Positions 1-7,672 are shown, counted from the first letter of the stretch. The stretch is DNA of 54,746 bases from Alphaproteobacteria bacterium (GCA_009694045.1 SHVY01000020.1:1-54746); one strand, 5' to 3'. The notes: generated from the letters alone by a model not told the origin. Made by a program: numbers and translations.

Positions 1-189
1 CGGACCGGCAAGAACGGCTGGCATGGCGTCGTCGGACTGCTCCGTCAGTCCGTCTTTGGCCGCCTCGCCGGCTACGAGGACGTGAACGACGCCGACCGGC
101 TGGGGCGCGATCCCGCGATGCGCTGGATCGTCGCCGCCATCTTCGTCAGCCAGGCTAAGTTTAGCTCCGCACGCAAAGGGGCGACCTGA
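1..189 (+). mobile_element. IS1380-family transposase fragment (5' end outside window)
   Basis: Frame 1 is open from the first base to TGA at 187-189. It reads a stretch containing LLRQSVFGRLAGYEDVNDAD followed by RLGRDPAMRWIV, the conserved core of IS1380-type DDE transposases. After about residue 44 the family match stops and the frame ends in unrelated residues (VSQAKFSSARKGAT), so the element is cut through its coding region and cannot be functional. No terminal inverted repeat is visible. It is a fossil insertion sequence next to other degraded DNA. Family assignment rests on recalled motifs only. Confidence 0.72.
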
Positions 190-410
190 ACTCGCTACCG
201 CGATCAATCACCTAAACCTGGATGCCGGTCCGGACGATGTCGGCGTCGACGGCCAGGGTGGCGCGTGTCCGGCGGCAAGGGCTATCTGTGCGTCCCGCAC
301 GTCGCGCGCGGCCCGTAGGCGATCCACGCGGGCGTCAAGGCGATGCGTCACGCGATCACTAGGCGCGGCAAGCGTGCGTCGGCGTCGATCCAGGACGCGG
401 CGATTTCGGG
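190..410. other. Non-coding debris between IS remnant and ATPase remnant
   Basis: No frame here gives a recognisable protein, and short frames on both strands are interrupted. The stretch lies between two gene fragments and most likely consists of decayed insertion-sequence or gene DNA. I see no repeat, promoter or RNA in it. Confidence 0.4.
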
Positions 411-818
411 TTGCTCCGCCATGGCCTCGGGCACGGTTTGACCTTCGCCGACGGTCAAGATCAGTGGCAAAATGGGCGGCCGGCGGCGGCCGGCTTCGAT
501 GCGGGCCACGAGCACTTCTGGCTGCCGGAGTTGCACCGGCGCCGGGGACTGCTGATCCGCGCGAGCGGTCGGGGAACCGTGGCGGAAGCCGAAGCGTGCT
601 TCGCGAACGCCCTCGCGGCGGCGCGCGAGCGGGAGATGCGGTCCCTCGAGCTCCGCGCCGCCATGAGCCTCGCGGAGCTTTGGTCCGGCCGGGGCGAGCG
701 CGCCCGTGCCCATGACCTGCTGGTCCCGATCTACGGTTGGTTCACCGAGGGTTTCGACACCCCCGATCTGATCGAGGCGAAGGAGTTGCTGGACGAGCTT
801 TCCGCCAGTGGGTCTTGA
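411..818 (+). pseudogene. C-terminal remnant of a large ATPase/cyclase-type TPR regulator
   Basis: The 135-residue frame ends with the pattern seen at the C-terminus of large adenylate-cyclase-like AAA/TPR proteins: a TPR-like helix pair (AEACFANALAAAREREMRSL, then ELRAAMSLAELWSGRGERA) and the signature YGWFTEGFDTPDLIEAKELL. The family's full proteins run to about 1,000 residues with N-terminal cyclase or DNA-binding and AAA domains. None of these is present, and the first 20 or so residues do not match the family. No ribosome binding site precedes the first ATG. I read this as a decayed gene tail beside the IS1380 fragment. Confidence 0.65.
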
Positions 819-845
819 CGCGCGCCACGGCGTACCTACTTACAG
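815..845 (+). promoter_or_regulatory. Candidate RpoH (sigma-32) heat-shock promoter
   Basis: CTTG at 815-818, a 17-base spacer, then CCTACTTACA at 836-845 fits the alphaproteobacterial sigma-32 pattern CTTG-N17/18-CYTATNTNN well. It lies about 110 bases before the hsp20 start codon and overlaps the last bases of the decayed ATPase frame. Transcription from it would give a leader of about 100 bases containing the thermometer hairpin at 925-951. The call is by pattern and position only. Confidence 0.6.
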
Positions 846-924
846 TCATGCGGACGCCATGACGGGTCCGCCGCGCCGCGAGACCAAGGTTCGACCCATC
901 GGGTGGGCCCGCAAGCGCGAGATC

Positions 925-951
925 GTCACCTTGCTCATCGGAGGATGTGAC
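925..951 (+). promoter_or_regulatory. ROSE-type RNA thermometer hairpin over the hsp20 Shine-Dalgarno
   Basis: GTCAC (925-929) pairs exactly with GTGAC (947-951). Inside, TTGCTC (931-936) pairs with GAGGA (941-945), leaving one bulged G (933) and a four-base loop (937-940). The Shine-Dalgarno GGAGG (940-944) is thereby locked up two bases before the ATG at 954. The U-U-G-C-U strand facing the SD with a bulged G is the hallmark of ROSE elements, which control small heat-shock genes in alpha- and gammaproteobacteria by melting on warming. A second small hairpin (ACCC/GGGT, near 894-905) precedes it, as ROSE leaders usually carry several stems. Confidence 0.8.
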
Positions 952-953
952 CC

Positions 954-1427
954 ATGCGTACCTATGATCTTTCCCCCCTGTTCCGTTCCACCGTCGGCTT
1001 CGATCGCTTGAGCACCCTGATGGATGCCGCGTTCGGCGCCGAGGAGGCCGGCAACGGCTATCCCCCCTACAACATCGAGAAGCTGGACGAGGACGCCTAT
1101 CGCATCACCATGGCGATGGCGGGCTTCGCCGAGAAGGACATTTCCCTCACCGCCCAGGACAACCTGCTGGTGATCGCCGGCCGTATTCAGGGCGATGGCG
1201 AGGGCGAACGCAAGTTCCTCTATCGCGGCATCGCCACCCGGGCGTTCGAGCGCAAGTTCAGCCTGGCCGACCACATCAAGGTCACCGGCGCCTCGCTGGT
1301 GAATGGGCTGCTGCACGTCGAACTGGCGCGCGAGGTGCCCGAGGCGATGAAGCCCCGGCAGATCAAGATCGCCACCAAGACGGCCAAGGAGTCGACGGTG
1401 ATCGAGGGCTCCCGCTCGGCGGCCTAA
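954..1427 (+). CDS. Hsp20/IbpA-type small heat-shock protein
   Basis: The 157-residue protein has the IbpA layout: an N-terminal segment ending in YPPYNIEKLDEDAYRI, an alpha-crystallin domain (about residues 35-130, with a FERKFSLADHIKV strand and NGLLHVELAREVPE), and a short tail. Small heat-shock proteins bind unfolding proteins without ATP and pass them to DnaK or ClpB. The ATG at 954 is fixed by the SD GGAGG (940-944) held in a ROSE hairpin. A sigma-32-like promoter lies upstream. The gene stands alone, with about 110 bases separating it from the next one. Confidence 0.92.
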   Translation: MRTYDLSPLFRSTVGFDRLSTLMDAAFGAEEAGNGYPPYNIEKLDEDAYRITMAMAGFAEKDISLTAQDNLLVIAGRIQGDGEGERKFLYRGIATRAFERKFSLADHIKVTGASLVNGLLHVELAREVPEAMKPRQIKIATKTAKESTVIEGSRSAA

Positions 1428-1536
1428 CCGCTCTTCAAGTTTCTGCGAAACGGGGCGGTGCGAGCGATCGTCCCGCCCTCTTGTCTTCCTCCCGTCGACG
1501 CGGCATCCTCCCGCCCGATTCAACCAGGAGGTTCTC

Positions 1537-1923
1537 ATGCTCGCCTACATCATGGTCGGAACCAACAACGTGAAGAAATCCGCGAAGTTCTACGATGCGG
1601 CGTTGGCCCCGCTCGGGCTCGTGCGCACCGGCGGCGGCGATCGCTACCTGGGTTACGGCCCCAAGAAGGCGCCGAAGAAGTCGGCGTTCTTCGTGACCAA
1701 GCCGTACAACAAGAAGAAGGCGTCGTTCGGCAACGGCACGATGATTTCGCTCGCCGCGTCGTCGAAGAAGGCCGTGGATGGTTTCCACGCGGCGGCGATC
1801 GCCAATGGCGGCAAGGACGACGGCAAGCCGGGCCCGCGCCCGGCCGACAACACCAACTACGTGGCCTATGCCCGGGACCCCGATGGCAACAAGATCTGCG
1901 CCTACTGCGCCAAGGCGAAGTGA
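1537..1923 (+). CDS. VOC-superfamily (glyoxalase-like) protein, first of a tandem pair
   Basis: This 128-residue single VOC module starts MLAYIMVGTNNVKKSAKFYD and ends YARDPDGNKICAYC, the usual first and last strands of a glyoxalase/dioxygenase half-barrel. The His and Glu positions that bind metal in glyoxalase I (first strand, last strand) are Tyr/Ile and Cys/Ala here, so metal catalysis is doubtful. It is unusually Lys-rich for a protein from such GC-rich DNA. The SD AGGAGG is just upstream of the ATG. Its stop overlaps the start of a paralogous copy. Substrate unknown. Confidence 0.85.
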   Translation: MLAYIMVGTNNVKKSAKFYDAALAPLGLVRTGGGDRYLGYGPKKAPKKSAFFVTKPYNKKKASFGNGTMISLAASSKKAVDGFHAAAIANGGKDDGKPGPRPADNTNYVAYARDPDGNKICAYCAKAK

Positions 1924-2318
1924 TGCTCGATTACCTCACCCTCGGCACCAACGACGTGAAGAAGGCGGCGGCGTTCTACGACGCGGTCTTCGGCGCGCTG
2001 GGCCATGTGCGCACCGAGACGATGGACAACGAGCTAGCTTACGGTTCCGCGCCGAAGCCGGGCGAGAAGCCCCAGTCCTTGATCTTCGTCACCGCGCCCT
2101 ACGACAAGGCGCGGGCGACCAACGGCAACGGCACCATGCTAGCGCTCAAGGCCGCGTCGCGGAAGGCGGTGGACGCGTTCCATGCCGCCGCCCTCAAACA
2201 CGGCGGCAAGGATGAGGGCGCACCCGGCCTGCGCACCTATTCGCCCACCTGGTACGCCTGCTACGTTCGCGATCCCGATGGCAACAAGCTCTCGGCCGTT
2301 ACCCACGCGGCGGAGTAG
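1923..2318 (+). CDS. VOC-superfamily (glyoxalase-like) protein, second of a tandem pair
   Basis: The 131-residue VOC module opens MLDYLTLGTNDVKKAAAFYD and closes YVRDPDGNKLSAVT. It is clearly a paralogue of the preceding gene, sharing GTN-VKK, FYDA, NGNGTM, HGGKD-like and RDPDGNK blocks. TGA of the first copy and ATG of this one share base 1923, so translation is probably coupled. As in the first copy, the canonical metal ligands are not evident. Two half-barrel modules made in equal amounts could form a heterodimer. That is inference from the arrangement. Substrate unknown. Confidence 0.85.
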   Translation: MLDYLTLGTNDVKKAAAFYDAVFGALGHVRTETMDNELAYGSAPKPGEKPQSLIFVTAPYDKARATNGNGTMLALKAASRKAVDAFHAAALKHGGKDEGAPGLRTYSPTWYACYVRDPDGNKLSAVTHAAE

Positions 2319-2341
2319 CGGGCAAGGGTGATCGGGCACGA

Positions 2342-3418
2342 GTGAGCGTGGGCACGCGCGGCCCGATCCCGCCCGGCGTCCCGCTCGCCCTCCTGTCGGC
2401 GGGACTGTTCGGCGCCACGGTGCCGCTCGCCAAGCTGCTGCTTGGCCAGGCCGATCCCTGGCTCCTCGCCGGGATCTTCTACCTCGGGGCCGGGTGCGGC
2501 CTGGCCGTGGTCGCGGCCATCGGCCGCCTGGGTCGGGCGGACCGTCCCCGCCGTGAAGCCGCGGTCGCCGGACGGGGTTGGTGGTGGCTCGCGGCCGCGG
2601 TCTTCGCCGGCGGCATCGTCGGTCCGGTCCTGCTCATGGTCGGGCTTGCCCGGACGACGGCCTCGACTTCGGCCCTGCTCCTCAATCTGGAGGGCGTGTT
2701 CACGGCCCTGATCGCATGGTTCGCGTTTCGCGAGAACGTGGACCGGCGCATCGCGGCGGGCATGGCGGCGATCGTCGCCGGCGCGATCGTGCTGTCGTGG
2801 CAGGACACGCCCGTGCTCGACACCCTCGTCGGCCCGGCCTGTGTCGCCCTCGCGTGCCTCGCGTGGGCCCTGGACAACAACCTCACCCGCCGGGTCGCCC
2901 TCAGCGATCCGGTTCAGGTCGCGATGCTCAAGGGGTTGGTGGCGGGGGCGATCAATACGGCGATCGCGCTCGCCTTGGGCGCCGCCGTGCCCGCCGGCGA
3001 CGTGATCCTGGCCGCCGCCACGGTCGGTTTTCTCGGCTACGGAGTGAGCCTGGTCCTGTTCGTGTTGGCCCTCCGTCACCTGGGCACGGCCAGAACCGGG
3101 GCCTACTACGCCGCCGCGCCGTTTGTCGGCGCCGCCCTGTCGATCGTCGTGTTCGGCGATTCCGTAGGGCTCGGGTTCGGCGTGGCCGGGGCGCTCATGG
3201 CCCTGGGCGTCTGGTTGCACGTGACCGAGCAGCACGAGCACGAGCACCAGCACGAGCCGCTGGCCCACAGCCATCGGCATGCGCACGACGCGCATCACCG
3301 GCACCGGCACGGCCCCGGCGATCCGCCCGGAGAAACCCACGCACATGCCCACCAGCACGGCGCGTTGCGCCACGCCCATCCCCATTTCCCCGACGCCCAC
3401 CATCGCCATCCACACTGA
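2342..3418 (+). CDS. EamA/DMT-family transporter with a duplicated His-rich tail
   Basis: The 358-residue protein has about ten hydrophobic segments forming two EamA repeats (residues ~10-145 and ~160-290), typical of drug/metabolite exporters. Residues ~298-358 form a cytosolic or periplasmic tail extremely rich in His, built from two similar units that each end in the pattern DxHHRHxH. Such tails are usually metal-binding; I recall related His-rich tails on other DMT proteins, so the tail itself is probably a family trait. The start used is GTG at 2342. A weak GGGCAAGG-like SD sits before it. Substrate unknown; transition-metal efflux or sensing is an inference. Confidence 0.85.
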   Translation: MSVGTRGPIPPGVPLALLSAGLFGATVPLAKLLLGQADPWLLAGIFYLGAGCGLAVVAAIGRLGRADRPRREAAVAGRGWWWLAAAVFAGGIVGPVLLMVGLARTTASTSALLLNLEGVFTALIAWFAFRENVDRRIAAGMAAIVAGAIVLSWQDTPVLDTLVGPACVALACLAWALDNNLTRRVALSDPVQVAMLKGLVAGAINTAIALALGAAVPAGDVILAAATVGFLGYGVSLVLFVLALRHLGTARTGAYYAAAPFVGAALSIVVFGDSVGLGFGVAGALMALGVWLHVTEQHEHEHQHEPLAHSHRHAHDAHHRHRHGPGDPPGETHAHAHQHGALRHAHPHFPDAHHRHPH

Positions 3419-3429
3419 ATCGCGGACAG

Positions 3430-4001
3430 TCAGCGGGCGGCTGCCCAGTCGCTCCGGCGCAGGCGATAGAGGACGTGACGGCGCAGCGGGTGCCCTTCCG
3501 GCAGCCGCGGATGCTCGAAGTCCTCGCCATGCCCAGACGGGCCATCACGGCGCGGGATCGGGTGTTTGCCGGCACGGTGAAGGAAACGATCTCGTCGAGC
3601 CCCAGTGCCGCGAAGCCGTAGGCGACTGCGCGGCGTGCGGCCTCGCTTGCATAGCCCTTGCCCCAATGGGTGCGCGCGAGTCGCTACCCGACCTCGACCG
3701 CCGGCGCGCATGGCATCACGTCGGGCACGCGCATCAGCCCGACATAGCCCGAGAAGGACGCGACGCCCGGAACCTCCAGCGCCCAGAGTCCGAAACCGTG
3801 CGCGGCGAAGTGTTCGCCGATCTGGGCCGCCAGCGCGTCGCTCTCGGCCCGGTCCAGCAGCTTCGGATAATGCGCCATCACCGCCGCATCGGCGTTGAGG
3901 GCGGCGAACGGCGCCAGATCCTCGGCGCGCCAGGGGCGCAGGATCAGGCGATCCGTAGGCAGAATCGGCGCCGTCACTTCGTCGCTCCCGATCTTCGGCA
4001 T
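3430..4001 (-). pseudogene. GNAT acetyltransferase (RimJ-type), broken
   Basis: Reading from ATG at 4001, the frame gives a good RimJ/RimL-like start (LPTDRLILRPWRAEDLAPFA) and continues to a stop at 3684-3686 where homologues have Trp (EVG-W-RLA; TGG to TAG). The same frame then continues past the stop with the acetyl-CoA binding part (HWGKGYASEAARRAVAYGFA) to RAVMARLGM near 3530. There the frame shifts, and the true C-terminus (EDFEHPRLPEGHPLRRHVLY) is found in another frame, ending at 3430. One nonsense change and one frame change make an active product very unlikely. It lies opposite to its neighbours and could be dead freight. Confidence 0.85.
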
Positions 4002-4063
4002 CGACGCTATAGTCCCGCCCGGCGGGATCGCCGCAAGTGTTTCACGCGCCAACGAGGGTGGCC

Positions 4064-4819
4064 ATGGGCGACGCACTGGCAGGTAAGCGCGTGCTGATAA
4101 CCGGGGCGGGGGCGAACATCGGCGCCGCCACCGCGCGGGCGTTGGCCCAGCGTGGCGCCCGGCTCGCGCTGGTCGATCGCGACGCCGACCGGGCCTTGGC
4201 GATCGCCAAGGAACTGGGCAACGGCGCCGCACCCCTGACCGCCGACGTGACCCGACCGGAGGAGCTGGAAGCCGCCGCGCAGGCCGCTCTCGATCGGTTC
4301 GGAGGGTTCGACGGGCTGGTCAACAACGCCGGCTACGGCTACGTGACCCCGATCCTCGAGACCCCGCCGCCGGACTTCGCCTACACCCTGGCGATCAACC
4401 TCACCGCGCCCTATCTCCTCAGCCGGCGGATCGCGCCGCACATGCCGAACGGCTCGGCGATCGTCAACCTGATCTCGATCTACGGGGTGGTCGCGGCGCC
4501 GGACCGCGCGGGTTACTGCGCCAGCAAGGCGGGCCTCGCCATGCTCACCCGGGTCCAGGCGATCGAGTGGGCATCCCGGGGCATCCGGGTCAACGGCATT
4601 GCCCCGGGCTACATCGAAACCGACGAGGTGGCGGCCCTGGTGCGCGACGGCAAGGTGGCGCTCGATGCGATCCAGCGGCGCACCCCCATGGGCCGTCTCG
4701 GCACGCCGGCCGAGATCGCGGAAGGGGTGGCCTTCCTGCTCGACGGCCGGGCCGCGTCGTACCTGACCGGGCACATTCTCGGGGTCGACGGCGGCTGGGC
4801 GGCGTATGGCTACGTTTAA
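4064..4819 (+). CDS. SDR-family oxidoreductase
   Basis: This 251-residue classical short-chain dehydrogenase has the NAD(P)-binding TGAGANIG (residues ~11-18), NNAG (~87-90), the catalytic YCASK (Tyr and Lys, ~150-154) and the C-terminal GVDGGW. Asp replaces a basic residue after the second strand (LVDRDADR), which favours NAD over NADP. I chose ATG 4064 with GAGGGT upstream; a GTG at 4037 would add nine unsupported residues. It starts the plus-strand unit leading into a VOC protein, a ureohydrolase and a polyamine-type importer, so it may oxidise an alcohol or aldehyde made in that pathway. Substrate not identifiable. Confidence 0.88.
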   Translation: MGDALAGKRVLITGAGANIGAATARALAQRGARLALVDRDADRALAIAKELGNGAAPLTADVTRPEELEAAAQAALDRFGGFDGLVNNAGYGYVTPILETPPPDFAYTLAINLTAPYLLSRRIAPHMPNGSAIVNLISIYGVVAAPDRAGYCASKAGLAMLTRVQAIEWASRGIRVNGIAPGYIETDEVAALVRDGKVALDAIQRRTPMGRLGTPAEIAEGVAFLLDGRAASYLTGHILGVDGGWAAYGYV

Positions 4820-4831
4820 GGAGGAACGGCG

Positions 4832-5281
4832 ATGATCACGGCCTTCGACCACACCAGCTTCACGGTCCCCGACGTCGAGGCGGCCGTGCGGTTCTGGACC
4901 GCGGCGCTGGGTTTCACGGCCGCGTCGGTCAGCCTGCGCGACGGCCCGTTCCTGGGCAGCGTGGTGGGCGTGCCCGGCGCCCGGGCGAAGATCGCCCATC
5001 TGCACGGCCACGGTCATCACATGGAATTCATCGAGTATCTGGAGCCCGCGGGCGCCACCGGGCAGCCGTCTCCCCACGATCGGCTGGCCGCCCACGTGGC
5101 GTTCGTGACCGACGACATCGCCGCGGCCGTCGCCCGGGTTCTCGCCCATGGCGGCGCCCATCTCGGCCAGGTGACCGAAGTGACCAACGGTCCCTACCAG
5201 GGGTCTTTCGCGGTCTACGTGCGCGATCCCAACGGCGTCATCGTCGAATTCTACCAGCCAGCCCAAGGAGCCAAGCCATGA
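4832..5281 (+). CDS. VOC-family metalloenzyme (glyoxalase/dioxygenase-like)
   Basis: The 149-residue single VOC module has the metal-ligand positions intact: His in FDHTSFTVPD (residue ~6), Glu in HMEFIEYL, His in AAHVAFVTDD and Glu in the last strand VIVEFYQP. This separates it from the two metal-poor VOC proteins at 1.5-2.3 kb. The ATG follows GGAGGAA by a few bases, and the stop overlaps the ATG of the ureohydrolase (ATGA), so the two are translationally coupled. It may act on an intermediate of the same pathway. Substrate unknown. Confidence 0.85.
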   Translation: MITAFDHTSFTVPDVEAAVRFWTAALGFTAASVSLRDGPFLGSVVGVPGARAKIAHLHGHGHHMEFIEYLEPAGATGQPSPHDRLAAHVAFVTDDIAAAVARVLAHGGAHLGQVTEVTNGPYQGSFAVYVRDPNGVIVEFYQPAQGAKP

Positions 5282-6234
5282 CCGAGGCACTCACCGTCTT
5301 CGCCGACGCCTTCCAGGGGTTCTGCGGCTTCCCGGCCGCGCCGGACTTGGACAAGCTGGCCGCCGATATCGCCATCCTCGGCATCCCGAACGGCGTACCC
5401 TATCGCGACCTGGGCAACCCCTACCGCGCCGAATCCGCCGCCATGCCGCGGGCGGTGCGGTACGCGTCCAACTGGCTGGTGGGTGATGCGGCCCACTACG
5501 ACTTCGACCTGGACGGCGTCCTGTTCGACGGCAAGGCCGTGCGCGCGGTGGATTGCGGCGACGTCGCCCACGACCCCACCCGGCTCGCCGACAGCGGGCG
5601 CTGGGCGACCGAGGCGACGGCCAAGATCCTGGCGGCCGGCGCCCTGCCGATCATGATCGGCGGCGACGATGCGGTGCCGATCCCGTTCTTCCGGGCGTTC
5701 AAGGACCAGGGTCCGATCACCATCGTCCAGGTCGATTCGCACATCGACTGGCGCCACGAGGTCGGCGGCATCACCGAAGGCTACAGCTCGACGATGCGCC
5801 GGGCGTCGGAGATGCCGTGGTTCACGGCCATGGTCCAGATCGGCCAGCGCGGCGTGGGCAGCGCCCGGCCGCAGGAGGTCCGGGACGCCCTGACCTACGG
5901 CTCGCGGCTGATCTCCGCCCGGGCGGTGCACGCCAAGGGGATCGACTGGGTGCTCGACCAGGTCCCCGGGGACCGGTTCCTCATCACCATCGATTGCGAC
6001 GGCCTGGACCCGGCGGTGATGCCGGCGGTCAATGCGCTCAGCCCTGGCGGCCTCGCCTACTTCCACGTGATCGACCTGGTCCACGGCCTTGCGCGCCGCG
6101 GCCGGATCGTCGGCTTCGATATCGTCGAACTGGCTCCGCGCCTGGACCTGACGGGGGTCGCGGCCCTGGCCGTCGCCCGCATCATCCGCAACCTGATCGG
6201 GGCCGTGGTGCGGTCGGGCCAAGTCGGCCGGTAA
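5278..6234 (+). CDS. Ureohydrolase (agmatinase/guanidinobutyrase-like) with altered metal site
   Basis: The 318-residue arginase-superfamily enzyme keeps the ligand motifs DSHID (residues 153-157) and DCDGLDP (239-245), plus Glu284 near the C-terminus. The first motif is GGDDA (128-132) where classical arginases and agmatinases have GGDH(S), so one Mn(II) ligand is Asp131 instead of His. Such enzymes split a guanidino group into an amine and urea. The gene overlaps the VOC gene upstream and precedes a polyamine-type ABC importer and an AruH-like aminotransferase, which suggests agmatine, 4-guanidinobutyrate or a related guanidino substrate. Family is certain; exact substrate is inference. Confidence 0.88.
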   Translation: MTEALTVFADAFQGFCGFPAAPDLDKLAADIAILGIPNGVPYRDLGNPYRAESAAMPRAVRYASNWLVGDAAHYDFDLDGVLFDGKAVRAVDCGDVAHDPTRLADSGRWATEATAKILAAGALPIMIGGDDAVPIPFFRAFKDQGPITIVQVDSHIDWRHEVGGITEGYSSTMRRASEMPWFTAMVQIGQRGVGSARPQEVRDALTYGSRLISARAVHAKGIDWVLDQVPGDRFLITIDCDGLDPAVMPAVNALSPGGLAYFHVIDLVHGLARRGRIVGFDIVELAPRLDLTGVAALAVARIIRNLIGAVVRSGQVGR

Positions 6235-6331
6235 CGGTACCCTCGCGAAATCGAGACTTGCGCCCCCCGGGGCGACCTCCGACAATTGCCGCAAGCTCCA
6301 GTCAGCAATCGACCGAGAGGGAGATACCATC

Positions 6332-7456
6332 ATGAACCGCGTGAAATTCATCGATCGGATGGCACAAGGCAAGGTGGCGCGCCGCGACATGCTGCGCGCG
6401 GCGGCGGCGATCGGCGTCGGGGTGAGCACGATGCCCCTCAAGGCGCGGGCCGCGAACAACATCACGGCCATGGAATGGGCCGGCTACGAGGCCCCCGAGT
6501 ACTACCAGGCCTATGTCGCTAAACACGAGAAGGCGCCGGATTTCTCGTTCTTCAGCACCGAGGAAGAGGCGTTCGAGAAGATTCGCGCCGGGTTCCCGGC
6601 CGACCTGATGCATCCCTGCACTTATTCGATCAACCAGTTCAAGGACGGCGGCCTGGTCAAGCCGATCGACACCTCGCGGTTGTCGAATTGGCCCGACGTG
6701 ATCGAGCCCCTCAAGACGTGGAGCGGCGTGGTCCTCGAGGGCGATGTGGTCATGGTCCCGACCGACTGGGGCAACTCCTCGGTCCTCTATCGCACCGACA
6801 TGGTCGATCCGGAGTACATGAAGGACGAATCCTGGTCGATCCTGTTCGACGAGAAGTATACCGGCCGCGTGGCGCCGAGCGACGGCGAATCCAACGTCGA
6901 GATCGCCGGGCTGTTGCTCGGCATGTCGCGCGACGACATCTTTCATATGACCGATGAGCAGATGGAGCAGGTCCGGCCCCTGCTCGAGCGGCAGACCAAG
7001 GTCGCCCGCTTCTACTGGACCGCCCAGGCCGAAGCCATCGCGGCCCTGGCCAGCGGCGAGATCGTCGCGGCCTACGCCTGGAACGACGCGGTCAAGACGC
7101 TCACCAAGGACGGCATCCCGGTGAAGTACGCGGTGCCGAAGGAAGGCATCTTCACCTGGCTCTGCGGGCTCACGCTCCTCAACTCGGGGGAAGGCGACGA
7201 GGCCCTGACCTACGACTTCCTCGATGCCTGGCTATCGCCCGAGACCGGCAAGTACATGATCGAGGAGGTTGGCTACGGCCACGGCAACCGCAAGTCCTTC
7301 GAGCTGGCGGCACCCGAGGCCCTGGCGGCGCTCGGCTTCAGCACCGATCCCACCCAGATGCTGTCCGATGGCATCCTGTTCCAGCCGGTGCCGGGCGACA
7401 TCAACACCAAGTACATCAATCTCTTCAACGAGATCCAGGCGATGTCCGGGACCTAG
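6332..7456 (+). CDS. ABC importer periplasmic binding protein, spermidine/putrescine (PotD/PotF) type
   Basis: The 374-residue binding protein has an N-terminal export signal with a Tat-like RRDMLRAAAAIGVG (residues ~18-31) and cleavage probably after a site near ARA-A. The mature part begins ITAMEWAGYE and has the mixed alpha/beta pattern of the PotD family, with DWGNSSVLYRTDMV and a C-terminal DAWLSPETGKYMIEEVGYGH. The SD GAGAGGGAG precedes the ATG. It heads the importer genes and is separated from the first permease by about 216 bases containing a strong hairpin. Likely ligand: a polyamine or guanidino compound. Confidence 0.9.
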   Translation: MNRVKFIDRMAQGKVARRDMLRAAAAIGVGVSTMPLKARAANNITAMEWAGYEAPEYYQAYVAKHEKAPDFSFFSTEEEAFEKIRAGFPADLMHPCTYSINQFKDGGLVKPIDTSRLSNWPDVIEPLKTWSGVVLEGDVVMVPTDWGNSSVLYRTDMVDPEYMKDESWSILFDEKYTGRVAPSDGESNVEIAGLLLGMSRDDIFHMTDEQMEQVRPLLERQTKVARFYWTAQAEAIAALASGEIVAAYAWNDAVKTLTKDGIPVKYAVPKEGIFTWLCGLTLLNSGEGDEALTYDFLDAWLSPETGKYMIEEVGYGHGNRKSFELAAPEALAALGFSTDPTQMLSDGILFQPVPGDINTKYINLFNEIQAMSGT

Positions 7457-7496
7457 ATTAGGCTCGGGCGCAGAATGTGAATCGTTGCATCCATGC

Positions 7497-7526
7497 GGAC
7501 AGCGGGGTTAAATGGTCCCGCTGTCC
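7497..7526 (+). promoter_or_regulatory. Intercistronic hairpin after the binding-protein gene
   Basis: GGACAGCGGG (7497-7506) and CCCGCTGTCC (7517-7526) form a perfect 10-bp stem with a 10-base loop, 41 bases past the binding-protein stop codon. No T-run follows, so it is not a classical intrinsic terminator. In ABC importer operons a hairpin here often protects the upstream message and gives more binding protein than permease. That role is inferred from position. Confidence 0.7.
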
Positions 7527-7672
7527 GGGTGCGCGACGACAAGAAGCGGGAGGCTCCACGCGCGGATCGCGGACCGACACGGAGCACGACTGTGGCGTAA
7601 TTTCGCTGGAACCGTCCTTCTGATCGCGGTTCGGGCCGGTGGCAAGGGCTTAAAGGGAGCTTGAGATCGGAT

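Noticed and set aside
3226-3418. His-rich tail of the EamA protein as an antisense coding artefact
   Set aside because: The frame continues without a break from the transporter, and the two tail units resemble each other at the protein level, so the tail is part of the protein.
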